Source: Streptomyces sp. 1331.2
Lineage (GTDB): Bacteria; Actinomycetota; Actinomycetes; Streptomycetales; Streptomycetaceae
Assembly: GCF_900199205.1 (NCBI RefSeq)
Contig: NZ_OBMJ01000001.1
Coordinates: 5,263,001-5,327,000 of the forward strand
DNA: 64,000 bases
Direction: 5' to 3'
In this document: positions 8,725 through 16,674 of the stretch, one piece after another
Numbering within the stretch: the first letter of the stretch is position 1
How the letters are laid out: each line of letters begins with the position of its first letter
Made by a program: the position numbers and the translations under genes
Notes under the pieces: model-generated
Database searches by the model: none
What the model saw: only the letters and a program-made list of their open reading frames with translations
What the model was told of the DNA's origin: nothing

Positions 8725-8763
8725 ACGCGCCCCCGGTGTGCGCGTGGCGCACCGGGGGCGCGT
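8725..8763 (-). terminator. Hairpin terminator of the peroxidase operon
   Basis: 14-bp perfect stem ACGCGCCCCCGGTG / CACCGGGGGCGCGT, about 60 bases after the DyP peroxidase stop. No T run. Confidence 0.75.
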
Positions 8764-8825
8764 GTTCCTCCGGCGTCCCGGTCGGGCGGTTTCGGCGTCC
8801 GGCCGGACCGGGTGTCGGTGTTGCG

Positions 8826-11222
8826 TCAGGAAAGCGAGGCCCAGGCGTCGCAGGAGCGGTCGCCGGAGACCAGCCGGTCCGGGTGGCCGCTGCCGTCGGC
8901 GATCGAGATCCGGCGGTAGTTCTGGCCGCTGAACACCCAGTACTCGCTGCTCCCGCCGACCCGCTGGCAGTCCGGGACCGGCAGGAAGCAGTCCACCCGG
9001 TTCAGGCCGTTCAGCGAACCCCACTGGGAGAGTTCGCGGTCGGTGCGCTCGCGCACGTCGGTGTGGGCGGTGCCGTCGGCGATCGAGATCAGCCGGTACT
9101 GCTGGCGGCCGCCGGTGGTGTGGAAGCACCAGTACCAGCTCTTGCCGCCGACCCGCTGCTGGTCGGGGACGGGCAGCCAGCAGTCCACCTGGCCGACGCC
9201 ACTGAGCGAGCCCCAGTAGGTGAGGTCGCGGTCGGAGCGTTCGAGGGCCGTGGTGTACCGGCCGCCGCCGCAGGTGATCGAGACCAGCCGGTACTGCTGG
9301 CGGCCGGCGGTGCTGTGGAACACCCAGTACACGCTCTTGCCGGCCGGGTCCTGCTGGTCGGGTACGGGCAGCACGCAGTCGACCCGGCCGACGTCGCGCA
9401 GACAGGTCCAGCTGGTCAGCCAGGTGTCGTCCTCGACCCTGCGGTCGGTGTGGGCGGTGCCGTCGGCGATCGAGATCAGTCGGCAGCGGTCGCCGTGGAA
9501 CGCCCAGTACTGGCTCTGTCCGGCGCGGCGGTACTGGTCCGGGACGGAGACGAACTCGTCGCAGGGGTAGGCCTTCACCGGCTGGGGCCTGGGCTGGCCG
9601 CCGATCTGCCCGGTCTGGCCGCCGGTCTGGGTGCCGCTCTGGCCGGTCTGCCCGCCGACCGGGGCGAGCCGGCCCTCGCAGAGGCCGCGCAGGATGCTCA
9701 GGGAGGGCATGAAGGCGTACACCGAGCCGGTGGTCTGGACGAACTGCGCGAAGTTCAGCGGGGTGTGCCGGATCAGGCCGCCGGTGTCCCGGCTCTCGTA
9801 GTCGACGGGGGTGACCTCGCCCGTGTCCGGGTCGGTGCAGTTCTGGGTGACCGGGTCCCGGCCGGGGACGGGCCTGGGGTTCGCGTGCCCGGGCGGGGTG
9901 GTGTCCTGCGAGTTGCGGTTGGGCGGGAAGTTCGCCCGGTCCATCCAGCTGGCCTGGATGAACTCGAACTGCCGCTTGAGGTCCGCCTGGTAGCAGACGA
10001 ACAGCAGCCCGCGCGGGTCGTCGGGGCCGCCCGGGCCCTCGGAGGCCGGGTCGAAGGGTTCTCCGTACGGGGTGCCGCGCCGGATGATCCGCCGGCCGTT
10101 GAGGTCCTTGGCCGGGAACGGGGGCTTGTCCGGGCTCTCCTGCAGGCCGGCGCGCGGCTCGGTCTTGCGCAGGTGCGACCAGAGGGGGGTGACCAGGCCC
10201 TCCGGGTCGTCCGCGAAGTCGAAGGCGTTGTCCTTGGCGGCGGTCGGGTTGTTCGGGACGTCCCGGTCCGGGAAGTGGCAGACCGGGGCGCCGGAGCGCC
10301 AGCGGCCGACCATGCGAGCGGCCAGCCACTCGGTGGTGGCGTGGTCCGGGACGGCCTTGGCCGTCCGGAGCTCCCCCAGCTTGACCGCGACCTGCGACCA
10401 CCAGCCGGGGACGTCCTGGGCGAGCCGGCGGACGACCTGGAAGGAGCCGTTGTGCGTCCAGGCCGGGTACTGGTCCTTGGGGAAACTGAACTGGTCGTTC
10501 TCCAGGCCGCAGATGAACTCGCCGGCCGGGATGATCCGGGTGCCGGGGTGGCCGTCCACCTGCTCCGGGTCGCTCGGGCTGGGCCGGTCGAACCCCTTGA
10601 CGCCGGGCTCGCTGATGCCGTCCTTGAACCCGAAGTGCTCCTTGCCGCGGCGGCTGCCCAGGAGGGTCTTCGCGTTCTGCTGGTAGACGATCACGACGCG
10701 GCATTCGGCGGCGGCGATCCGCTGGGCCTCGACGGCCGCCTGCAGGTCCTTCTCGGTGTCCGCGGAGATCTTCAGGACGGCGTGGACGGACTGCGTCCTG
10801 CCGTTGCCGAAGAGCCAGTTCTCCGGGGAGTTGTCGCCGGTGTCGCCGAGCCCGCCGGCCCGTCGGGCCGCGCCCTCCTTGAACGCCTTCAGGCCGGTGT
10901 CACCCTGCGGGAGCGTCGGGAGCGGGTCGGAGCCGGAGAGCATCAGCAGGCCCTCGTAGGTGAAGCTGATGCCGAGCCAGGTGGCGGTCAGCGACTTGGG
11001 GTCGTCGCCGCCGGACGCGGCCTTGGCTTCGCTGAACGCCTCGTTGAACGTGGCGACTTCGCGGGTGGTGGAGATCTGCGGGGTCAGCTTGCGGAGCCAG
11101 TCGCGCGCCCTGGCCGCATCCTCGAACTTGAGGAAGAGGATGCTGACGTTGTCCTTCTTGAAGCCGGCGAGGATGTCGCCCTGGATCTCTTCGCTCTCGC
11201 GCAGACTCAGGTCCGTTGCCAT
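8826..11222 (-). CDS. DyP-type heme peroxidase fused to a four-repeat C-terminal domain
   Basis: A 798-residue protein. Residues 1-520 are a DyP peroxidase: the GFKDG motif (198-202, catalytic Asp201), a likely axial His350 in SHLRKTEPR and the arginine pair in RRIIRRGTPYG. A Gly/Gln/Thr linker (about 521-550) leads to four tandem repeats of 56-65 residues (554-613, 614-678, 679-742, 743-798), each with VDC.LPVPD, YW.F, YR.ISI and W.SL elements. Four such repeats suggest a small four-bladed, hemopexin-like propeller, but that fold is only a guess. No signal peptide is visible. It starts 31 bases after the copper oxidase gene on the same strand, with AAAGGAA upstream, so they form an operon. 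Confidence 0.88.
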   Translation of the reverse strand: MATDLSLRESEEIQGDILAGFKKDNVSILFLKFEDAARARDWLRKLTPQISTTREVATFNEAFSEAKAASGGDDPKSLTATWLGISFTYEGLLMLSGSDPLPTLPQGDTGLKAFKEGAARRAGGLGDTGDNSPENWLFGNGRTQSVHAVLKISADTEKDLQAAVEAQRIAAAECRVVIVYQQNAKTLLGSRRGKEHFGFKDGISEPGVKGFDRPSPSDPEQVDGHPGTRIIPAGEFICGLENDQFSFPKDQYPAWTHNGSFQVVRRLAQDVPGWWSQVAVKLGELRTAKAVPDHATTEWLAARMVGRWRSGAPVCHFPDRDVPNNPTAAKDNAFDFADDPEGLVTPLWSHLRKTEPRAGLQESPDKPPFPAKDLNGRRIIRRGTPYGEPFDPASEGPGGPDDPRGLLFVCYQADLKRQFEFIQASWMDRANFPPNRNSQDTTPPGHANPRPVPGRDPVTQNCTDPDTGEVTPVDYESRDTGGLIRHTPLNFAQFVQTTGSVYAFMPSLSILRGLCEGRLAPVGGQTGQSGTQTGGQTGQIGGQPRPQPVKAYPCDEFVSVPDQYRRAGQSQYWAFHGDRCRLISIADGTAHTDRRVEDDTWLTSWTCLRDVGRVDCVLPVPDQQDPAGKSVYWVFHSTAGRQQYRLVSITCGGGRYTTALERSDRDLTYWGSLSGVGQVDCWLPVPDQQRVGGKSWYWCFHTTGGRQQYRLISIADGTAHTDVRERTDRELSQWGSLNGLNRVDCFLPVPDCQRVGGSSEYWVFSGQNYRRISIADGSGHPDRLVSGDRSCDAWASLS
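8829..9563 (-). repeat. Four tandem ~60-residue repeats inside the peroxidase gene
   Basis: Coding repeats of 168-195 bases. Repeats 1 and 3 are closest at DNA level: a segment of more than 30 bases around 9050-9091 recurs around 9440-9478, encoding ISIADGTAHTD in both. Confidence 0.8.
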
Positions 11223-11253
11223 GGGTGGGAAGTTCCTTTCGGTGGGGGCGGGG

Positions 11254-13193
11254 TCAGACGGACGGGGTGAGCTGGATCCACTTCGCCTCGCTCGGCACGC
11301 CCTTGCCGTCGAGGAGGAAGATCATGTACCAGCCGGGCGGCGCGGCCTTGGCGTCCGGCGGGGCCTGCAACTGGATCCGGTTGCCGGCCTGGCTGGTGAT
11401 CCGCAGGTCGAGGTACCGCTGGCTGGTGTTGACCGAGTGGGTGGAGGTGGTCGGCGCGAGCAGGACGGCCTTGACCACCTGGTCCGAGGTCGAGCTGGAG
11501 ACCGTGAACTTCTTGTCGTAGCCGATCGGCACGGTCGGCGCGTCGTCCAGGTCGGGCCGGCTGCCCTGGTGCAGGTAGGCGGGCTCGTAGATCTCGATGG
11601 TGCCGTTCATGGTGACCGGCCCCGCGGTGCCGGGGATGCCGCTGACCGTGCGGTTGACGTCCGTGTTGTTGGCCAGCTGCTGGAGCTCGTCGCCGGTGAC
11701 CAGGACGCGTCCGTCCGGCAGCACGACCGCGTTGGAGTGGTAGCCGCGCGGGAGGCGCTGGACCGGGCCGAGCTGCCAGTTGCCCTGGTCGTCGCGCAGC
11801 TCGATCTGGCGGTACTTGAGGTCCGCGTTGGGGTTGTACGGGCCGTTGCCGTAGTCGCGGATGTCGTAGGCGCCGTTGACGGTCATCAGCCGGCCGGTGG
11901 GCAGCAGGATGGTGTCGTCCTGGGTGCGGCCGAAGGCGCGGGACTTCTCGGCCGTCCAGGTGCCGTTGGAGAAGCGCAGGGTGCTCGGGTTGTCGCGGTC
12001 GCCGCCGAGGATCAGCGCGGAGTCCGGGCCGTTGGTGCCGTTGGGGAGCAGCACCGCGGAGCCGTAGTTGCGCTTGCGGCCGTCGGGGCGGGCCGCCAGG
12101 TCGCTGCGGGACTCGACGACCGGGTCGAACTTCCACTGCTCGGCGGGCTGGCGGCCGAACCCGTAGACGTTGCCGTCGTTGAGCGAGAACAGGTGCGGGT
12201 AGTCGGTGGTGAACGGGGCGTCCACCTTGAACCGGTCCACCGGGGTGTCGGTGGGCAGGTCGGTCTTCCTCACCGGGACGGCGAAGGGCTTTGCGGGGAA
12301 GCGCTCGACCACCGGGGTGGGGGTGCCGTAGCCGAGTTCGGACTGGCCGGACATGATCAGCTGGCGGCCGTCGGCGCCGGTCACCACGGAGGGGTACCAG
12401 CGGCCGACCGACATGTCGGGGTTGCGGGTCCAGGTCTCCGTCCACGGGTCGAAGATCAGCGAGAGCTTGGCGCCGGTGCCGCCGTTGCCGCCGAGGTTGC
12501 CGCCGAAGACGCCGAGCATGCCGTTGGGCAGGAAGGAGTGGCCGGAGCAGAAGAACGGCGCCGGGCGCTTCTCGCCGAGGCCGTCCGGCATGTCGACGAC
12601 CGGCGGGTTGACCTGCTTGAACGCGTCCGGTCCGTAGTTCTTCCTCGGGTCCCAGAGGAACGCCCGGCCGGCGTTCTCCTTGCCGGTGGTCTGGGTGGGG
12701 GCGGGCTCCTTCTCCGGGTTGGTCTCGATCCGTTCGAAGGAGAAGAGCAGCACCTTGCCGGTCGGGAGGAGTGCGACGTGGTCGCCGAAGTCGGGGGAGT
12801 CGAAGTACTGCCTGAACGCGCCGAACACCGCCGGGTCGAAGGCCTTGTTGTGGTCGGCCTGGGAGGCCGTCAGTGCGTTGTACCGGTTGGTGCGGGTGGT
12901 CTGCGGGTAGTCGCCGATGCCGCGGATGGCAGCGCGCATCCGGGCGTGCTCCTCGGCGTGCTCCTGGCCGAGTGCCGCGACCTCGTCCTGCCGCAGTTCG
13001 GCCATCACCCGGGGGAGTCGACGTGCGGGGCGAGGTCGTCGGCTCCCGGGGCGGCCGGTCCGCCGTGGGCGACGGCCGGGGCGACGGCGCTCAGCAGGGT
13101 GCCGGCGGTCACCGCGAGGACCACGGCGGTGCCCGCGAGCCGGCGGCGGGCCCGGGGCCGCGGCGACTGTGGGCGGGATGGGGGCATGGGCAT
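11254..13193 (-). CDS. Secreted galactose/glyoxal oxidase-like radical copper oxidase (apparent frameshift near the signal peptide junction)
   Basis: The main frame (13005 down to 11254, 583 residues) is a kelch-propeller oxidase with a C-terminal Early-set domain. All copper-radical ligands seen in galactose oxidase and Streptomyces GlxA appear, numbered from the ATG at 13005: Cys153 (FFCSGH) and Tyr204 (RWYPS) for the thioether cofactor, Tyr422-His423 (GYHSN) and His523 (THSVN). Such enzymes oxidise alcohols or aldehydes and release H2O2. A matching signal peptide (start 13193, RARRRLAGTAVVLAVTAG, AHG cleavage) lies in another frame and ends with TGA at 13005-13007. One extra C in the five-C run at 13011 would join both parts as DSPRVMAEL. 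GAGGAG precedes 13193. Confidence 0.82.
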
Positions 13194-13366
13194 GGGACTC
13201 CTCAGGAGCGGGGGTGGCTGGGGGTGTCGTCGAATGCGGACGGACGGGCCGAGGGGGGCGGGCACGCTCCTGCGAAGGTCGCCGACGGTCACAGGACATC
13301 ACAGTGCGTGGTGGTTCGCATGCGGGTGCACTTCCCTGCTGCAACCCTCGGGTGAGGGGCGTGCAG

Positions 13367-13416
13367 ACTGCCCGAAGGGGGCGTGGACCGACTGGTCCAC
13401 GCCCCCTTCGGGCAGT
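13367..13416 (-). terminator. Very strong hairpin (23-bp perfect stem)
   Basis: Arms 13367-13389 and 13394-13416 are perfect complements with loop GACT. It lies 24 bases after the acyltransferase stop and upstream of the oxidase gene, so it separates these two transcription units. Confidence 0.85.
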
Positions 13417-13439
13417 GCTCCACCGGTGCTTCGGCAGGC

Positions 13440-14669
13440 TCACACCACGCCGAGCGCGTACGCCGCGAACAGCGCCGCCGCAGTGCCGGCCACCGCCTTC
13501 CCGGCCCGGGAGAAGGACGTCCACGGCCCGTCGAACCGCCGGGTGAACCACCCGATCGCCGCCAGGGCGACCCCGAACAGCGGAAGCAGCGCCAGCCGGG
13601 CGGCCACCCAGCCGAGCGAGTCCGGTGCGGTGGTCAGCCCCGGGACGGCACCCAGCCCGGCCGCGCCCGGCACCGCCACCGCGAGCATCGCGCTCTGGTG
13701 CCAGCAGAAGATCGTCATCGCCGACAGGTTGACCACGACCACCGGCAGCCACAGCAGCGGACGGCCCGTCAGCAGCCGGCCCAGCCGCTCCCGCAGCAGC
13801 ATCGCGGCGCCGCACTGGAACGCCGCCAGGGCGAGCACCAGCAGGGACGGCGGGTGCGAGTTGGTGCGCTCGGCCCCGGGCACGCCGACCATGCTGGCCG
13901 GGTAGTGGAACACCAGCAGCAGCACCGCGAACAGCGCACCGCCGCCGAGCAGCAGCACCCGGGCCGCCGGGCGGCCGAGCCGGCCCTGCGCCCAGAGCAC
14001 GCCCAGCTGGTAGCCGAAGAGCCACCCCGGCAGGATGTTCAGCAGCGCCACCCAGGACGGCACGGCCTGCGCCCACGGCCCGTACCGCAGCAGGTCGACG
14101 GCGGCGACCGAGACCACCAGCAGGCCCGCCGACCAGCCGCCCAGCCGGCGCCCGGCGGCCACGCAGAGCGGGGTGAGCGCGGTCAGCCCCAGGTAGACGG
14201 CGATGTACCAGAGCGGCTGCACCACCAGCGTCGCGCCGGTGCGCACGGTGTCCGCGGGCACGCCGAGCGCGGGCAGCAGCGGGACCAGCAGCGCCCAGAC
14301 CGCCGTCACCCCGAGCACCGGGCGCAGCAGTCGCACCGAACGGCCGCGTAGCCAACTGCCGTAGGTCTCACCGCGGTTCCGGGCCCGTTCCAGTGAGCGG
14401 ACCGAGGAGTGGCCGCCGACCAGGAAGAACACCCCGAGCATCTGGAGGCCCCAGCTGATCGGGGCGAAGAAGCCGAGCGAGGAGAGCGGGCTGGCGTTGT
14501 GCAGGGCGCCGTCGGGGGAGAGGGTGAAGCCGCCGAGCATCCAGTGCCCGACCGGGACGGCGAGCAGGGCGAGGGCGCGCAGTCCGTCCAGGGCGCGGTC
14601 GCGGGTGGCGGGCGTCTGCGCGTCGACCTTCTCGGCGGCGCGGCGCAGGGTGGCGAGCGGGTGGGCCAT
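13440..14669 (-). CDS. Acyltransferase 3 family integral membrane protein
   Basis: A 409-residue membrane protein with about ten hydrophobic segments. The N-terminal RDRALDGLRALALLAVPVGHW matches acyltransferase_3 proteins, where the histidine is thought to take part in O-acyl transfer to sugars, lipids or antibiotics; the second conserved basic region SWLRGRSVRLLRP follows. The acceptor is unknown. ATG 14669 follows GGAAGGAG. It starts 28 bases after the stop of the DUF1023 paralogue B, so both are probably co-transcribed. Confidence 0.85.
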   Translation of the reverse strand: MAHPLATLRRAAEKVDAQTPATRDRALDGLRALALLAVPVGHWMLGGFTLSPDGALHNASPLSSLGFFAPISWGLQMLGVFFLVGGHSSVRSLERARNRGETYGSWLRGRSVRLLRPVLGVTAVWALLVPLLPALGVPADTVRTGATLVVQPLWYIAVYLGLTALTPLCVAAGRRLGGWSAGLLVVSVAAVDLLRYGPWAQAVPSWVALLNILPGWLFGYQLGVLWAQGRLGRPAARVLLLGGGALFAVLLLVFHYPASMVGVPGAERTNSHPPSLLVLALAAFQCGAAMLLRERLGRLLTGRPLLWLPVVVVNLSAMTIFCWHQSAMLAVAVPGAAGLGAVPGLTTAPDSLGWVAARLALLPLFGVALAAIGWFTRRFDGPWTSFSRAGKAVAGTAAALFAAYALGVV

Positions 14670-14697
14670 GTCGGTGCTCCTTCCGGGAGGTGCGGGG

Positions 14698-15837
14698 TCA
14701 GCCGCGGCCGAGGGCGACGGCGGCGTAGGCGGCGAGGGAGGCGGTGCCGGGGGCGAAGTAGCCGGTGTGGCCGTGGGATCCGGTGGCGGGCAGCGGGCGG
14801 GCGCCGAAGCCGGGGGCGGTCGGGTCGGCGCCGTGGCCGAGGCCGAGCAGCCGGACGTTGGGCACGTCGCCGATCCAGTCGGAGCCGTTGCGGGCGGTGG
14901 CCCAGAGCGGGACGCCGTGGTCGAGGTCGGCGGCCGAGTCGACGCCCATGCCGGGCGAGCCCAGCACCACCAGGCCGGAGGCCCGGGCCGGGCTGGGGTG
15001 GGCCAGGCCGCAGACCACCGAGCCGTAGCTGTGGCAGAACACCGTGGGCGGGGCCTCGGGGCGGGTGCTGACGGCGAGTCCGTCCAGCAGCCGGGTCAGC
15101 CGGGTGGCGCCGGCCCGGGCGAGGTCCTCGGTGGCGGCGTCCACGCCGAGGCCGACCGGGGTGGTGTAGCCGGCCCAGGCGACCACGGCGGTCTGCGTGT
15201 CGGCGGCCTGCTGCTGCTCCTCGGCGCGGAGGGCGCGGGCCATGCCGGCGGGAGTGCCGTACGGGTCGGCGGTGCGGTCGAAGCGGAGCAGGTCGATGTC
15301 CGAGCCGGGGACGATCACGGCGGTGCGGCGGGCGGTGGCCAGGTCGCCGTACACCTCGGCGACCTGGCCGCGGCCGCGCGGGTCGAAGGCGAGGATCTGC
15401 CGGTCGCCGTCCAGCAGGGTGCGGTAGCGCTCGGCGCGGGTGCGGGCGGCCTCGTGGTCCTGCGGGGTGAGGGAGGGGTCGGTGGCGCGGGCGAGTTCGC
15501 GGGTGCGTTCGGCGGCGAGGGCCAGGGCGTTGGCCCGGTAGCGGAGGGCGACCGGGGCGCCGTCCAGGTTGCCGACCACCAGCGGGTGCCGGGCGGCCAG
15601 CGCCCCCTGCCGGTCCTGGGGCAACTCGGCGAAGAACGAGGCGACTTGGGCCGGGGCGGCGGTGGCCGGGTCGGGCAGTCGCAGGCCGAGCGAGGTGTCG
15701 GCCGTCCAGGCGGCGGTGCCGGGCGGCGGTCCGGTGAGGGGGGTCTGGGTGTCGGTGGCCCAGCCGCCCGCGCCGAGCACCGCGGCCAGTGCCACCGCGG
15801 CGGCGGCGATCGTCCGTCCGGCCCGAAATCTGCGCAT
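14698..15837 (-). CDS. Secreted alpha/beta hydrolase, DUF1023 family (paralogue B)
   Basis: A 379-residue protein with signal segment (MRRFRAGRTIAAAAVALAAV) and the DUF1023 hydrolase fold; nucleophile Ser270 in FCHSYGSVV, and ILAFDPRGRG and VIVPGSD as in paralogue A. The substrate is unknown. ATG 15837 is preferred over upstream in-frame starts because the signal peptide begins there. It leads an operon with the acyltransferase downstream. Upstream lie the terminator of the two-component operon and copies of an ACCGGGGT motif that also occurs before that operon, so control by its response regulator is possible but unproven. Confidence 0.85.
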   Translation of the reverse strand: MRRFRAGRTIAAAAVALAAVLGAGGWATDTQTPLTGPPPGTAAWTADTSLGLRLPDPATAAPAQVASFFAELPQDRQGALAARHPLVVGNLDGAPVALRYRANALALAAERTRELARATDPSLTPQDHEAARTRAERYRTLLDGDRQILAFDPRGRGQVAEVYGDLATARRTAVIVPGSDIDLLRFDRTADPYGTPAGMARALRAEEQQQAADTQTAVVAWAGYTTPVGLGVDAATEDLARAGATRLTRLLDGLAVSTRPEAPPTVFCHSYGSVVCGLAHPSPARASGLVVLGSPGMGVDSAADLDHGVPLWATARNGSDWIGDVPNVRLLGLGHGADPTAPGFGARPLPATGSHGHTGYFAPGTASLAAYAAVALGRG

Positions 15838-15894
15838 GTCCCTGCTCTCCCTCGTCCGTTCGACTGGCGACGGAGAGGAAGGTAGGGACGCGAC

Positions 15895-15922
15895 GGCCCC
15901 GCGGACGTCACTCCGCGGGGCC
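15895..15922 (-). terminator. Hairpin terminator after the DesK/DesR-type operon
   Basis: 11-bp perfect stem GGCCCCGCGGA / TCCGCGGGGCC with a six-base loop, about 80 bases after the response regulator stop. Confidence 0.7.
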
Positions 15923-15930
15923 AACTGCCG

Positions 15931-15990
15931 GGTGCTACCGGGGTATCAGGAGGATTTCCCCCGCACTGACCTGGTGCCACCGGGGTGGGG
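15931..15990. promoter_or_regulatory. Two copies of a GNYACCGGGGTR motif upstream of DUF1023 paralogue B
   Basis: GCTACCGGGGTA at about 15934 and GCCACCGGGGTG at about 15976 recall the palindrome GTACC-GGGGT-GGTAC (18078-18092) before the two-component operon. They are candidate response regulator sites; the evidence is only motif similarity. Confidence 0.3.
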
Positions 15991-15999
15991 ACAACCCCC

Positions 16000-16674
16000 C
16001 TACTGGCCTGGCGTCACCAGGCCCGACTCGTAGGCGAGCACCACCGCCTGGGCGCGGTCGCGCAGGTCGAGCTTGGCGAGGATGCGGCCGATGTGGGTCT
16101 TGACGGTCTGTTCGGCGAGCACCAGGTGGGCGGCTATCTCCTGGTTGGACAGGCCGCGGGCGATCAGCTCCAGCACCTCGGTCTCGCGCGGGGTCAGGCC
16201 GTTGAGCCGCACCTTGGGGTCGCGGCGCTTGGCCGGGCGGGTGCGGGCGAAGTCCTCGATCAGCCGTCGGGTCACCGAGGGGGCGAGCAGCGCCTCGCCG
16301 GCCGCGACCACCCGGACGGCGGCGATCAGGTCGGCGGGCGGGGCGTCCTTGAGCAGGAAGCCGCTGGCCCCGGCGCGCAGCGCCTCGTACACGTAGTCGT
16401 CCACGTCGAAGGTGGTGAGCATCAGCACCTTGGGGCGGTGCGCGCCGGGCACTGCCGGGTCGAGCAGCCGCCGGGCGGCCTCCAGACCGTCCATGACGGG
16501 CATCCGGACGTCCATCAGCACGACGTCCGGGTGGGTGCGGCCGACGACCTCCAGGGCCTGCGCGCCGTCCGCCGCGTCCCCGACCACGTCGATGTCGCTC
16601 TGGACGCCGAGCAGGGCCGCGAAGCCGGCGCGCACCATGGCCTGGTCGTCGACGATGATCACGCGAATGGTCAT
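16000..16674 (-). CDS. NarL/DesR-type response regulator
   Basis: A 224-residue response regulator: receiver domain 1-120 with acidic pocket Asp9/Asp10, phospho-acceptor Asp55 (LMDVRMP) and Lys in FLLKD, then a LuxR-type HTH at about 160-220 (LTPRETEVLELIARGLSNQEIAAHL). Its ATG overlaps the TGA of the sensor kinase gene in an ATGA quartet, so the pair is coupled and it is the kinase's partner. Targets are unknown; nearby ACCGGGGT repeats are candidates. Confidence 0.93.
   Translation of the reverse strand: MTIRVIIVDDQAMVRAGFAALLGVQSDIDVVGDAADGAQALEVVGRTHPDVVLMDVRMPVMDGLEAARRLLDPAVPGAHRPKVLMLTTFDVDDYVYEALRAGASGFLLKDAPPADLIAAVRVVAAGEALLAPSVTRRLIEDFARTRPAKRRDPKVRLNGLTPRETEVLELIARGLSNQEIAAHLVLAEQTVKTHIGRILAKLDLRDRAQAVVLAYESGLVTPGQ

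Noticed and set aside
7911..11270. Long plus-strand frame opposite the peroxidase gene
   Set aside because: Shadow frame; the minus strand encodes a clear DyP peroxidase.
11254..14355. A single long minus-strand frame of over 1000 codons through oxidase and acyltransferase DNA
   Set aside because: Only the part after 13005 matches a family. The rest is antisense-frame Ala/Arg/Gly filler over the acyltransferase gene, which has the better frame, start and membrane pattern.
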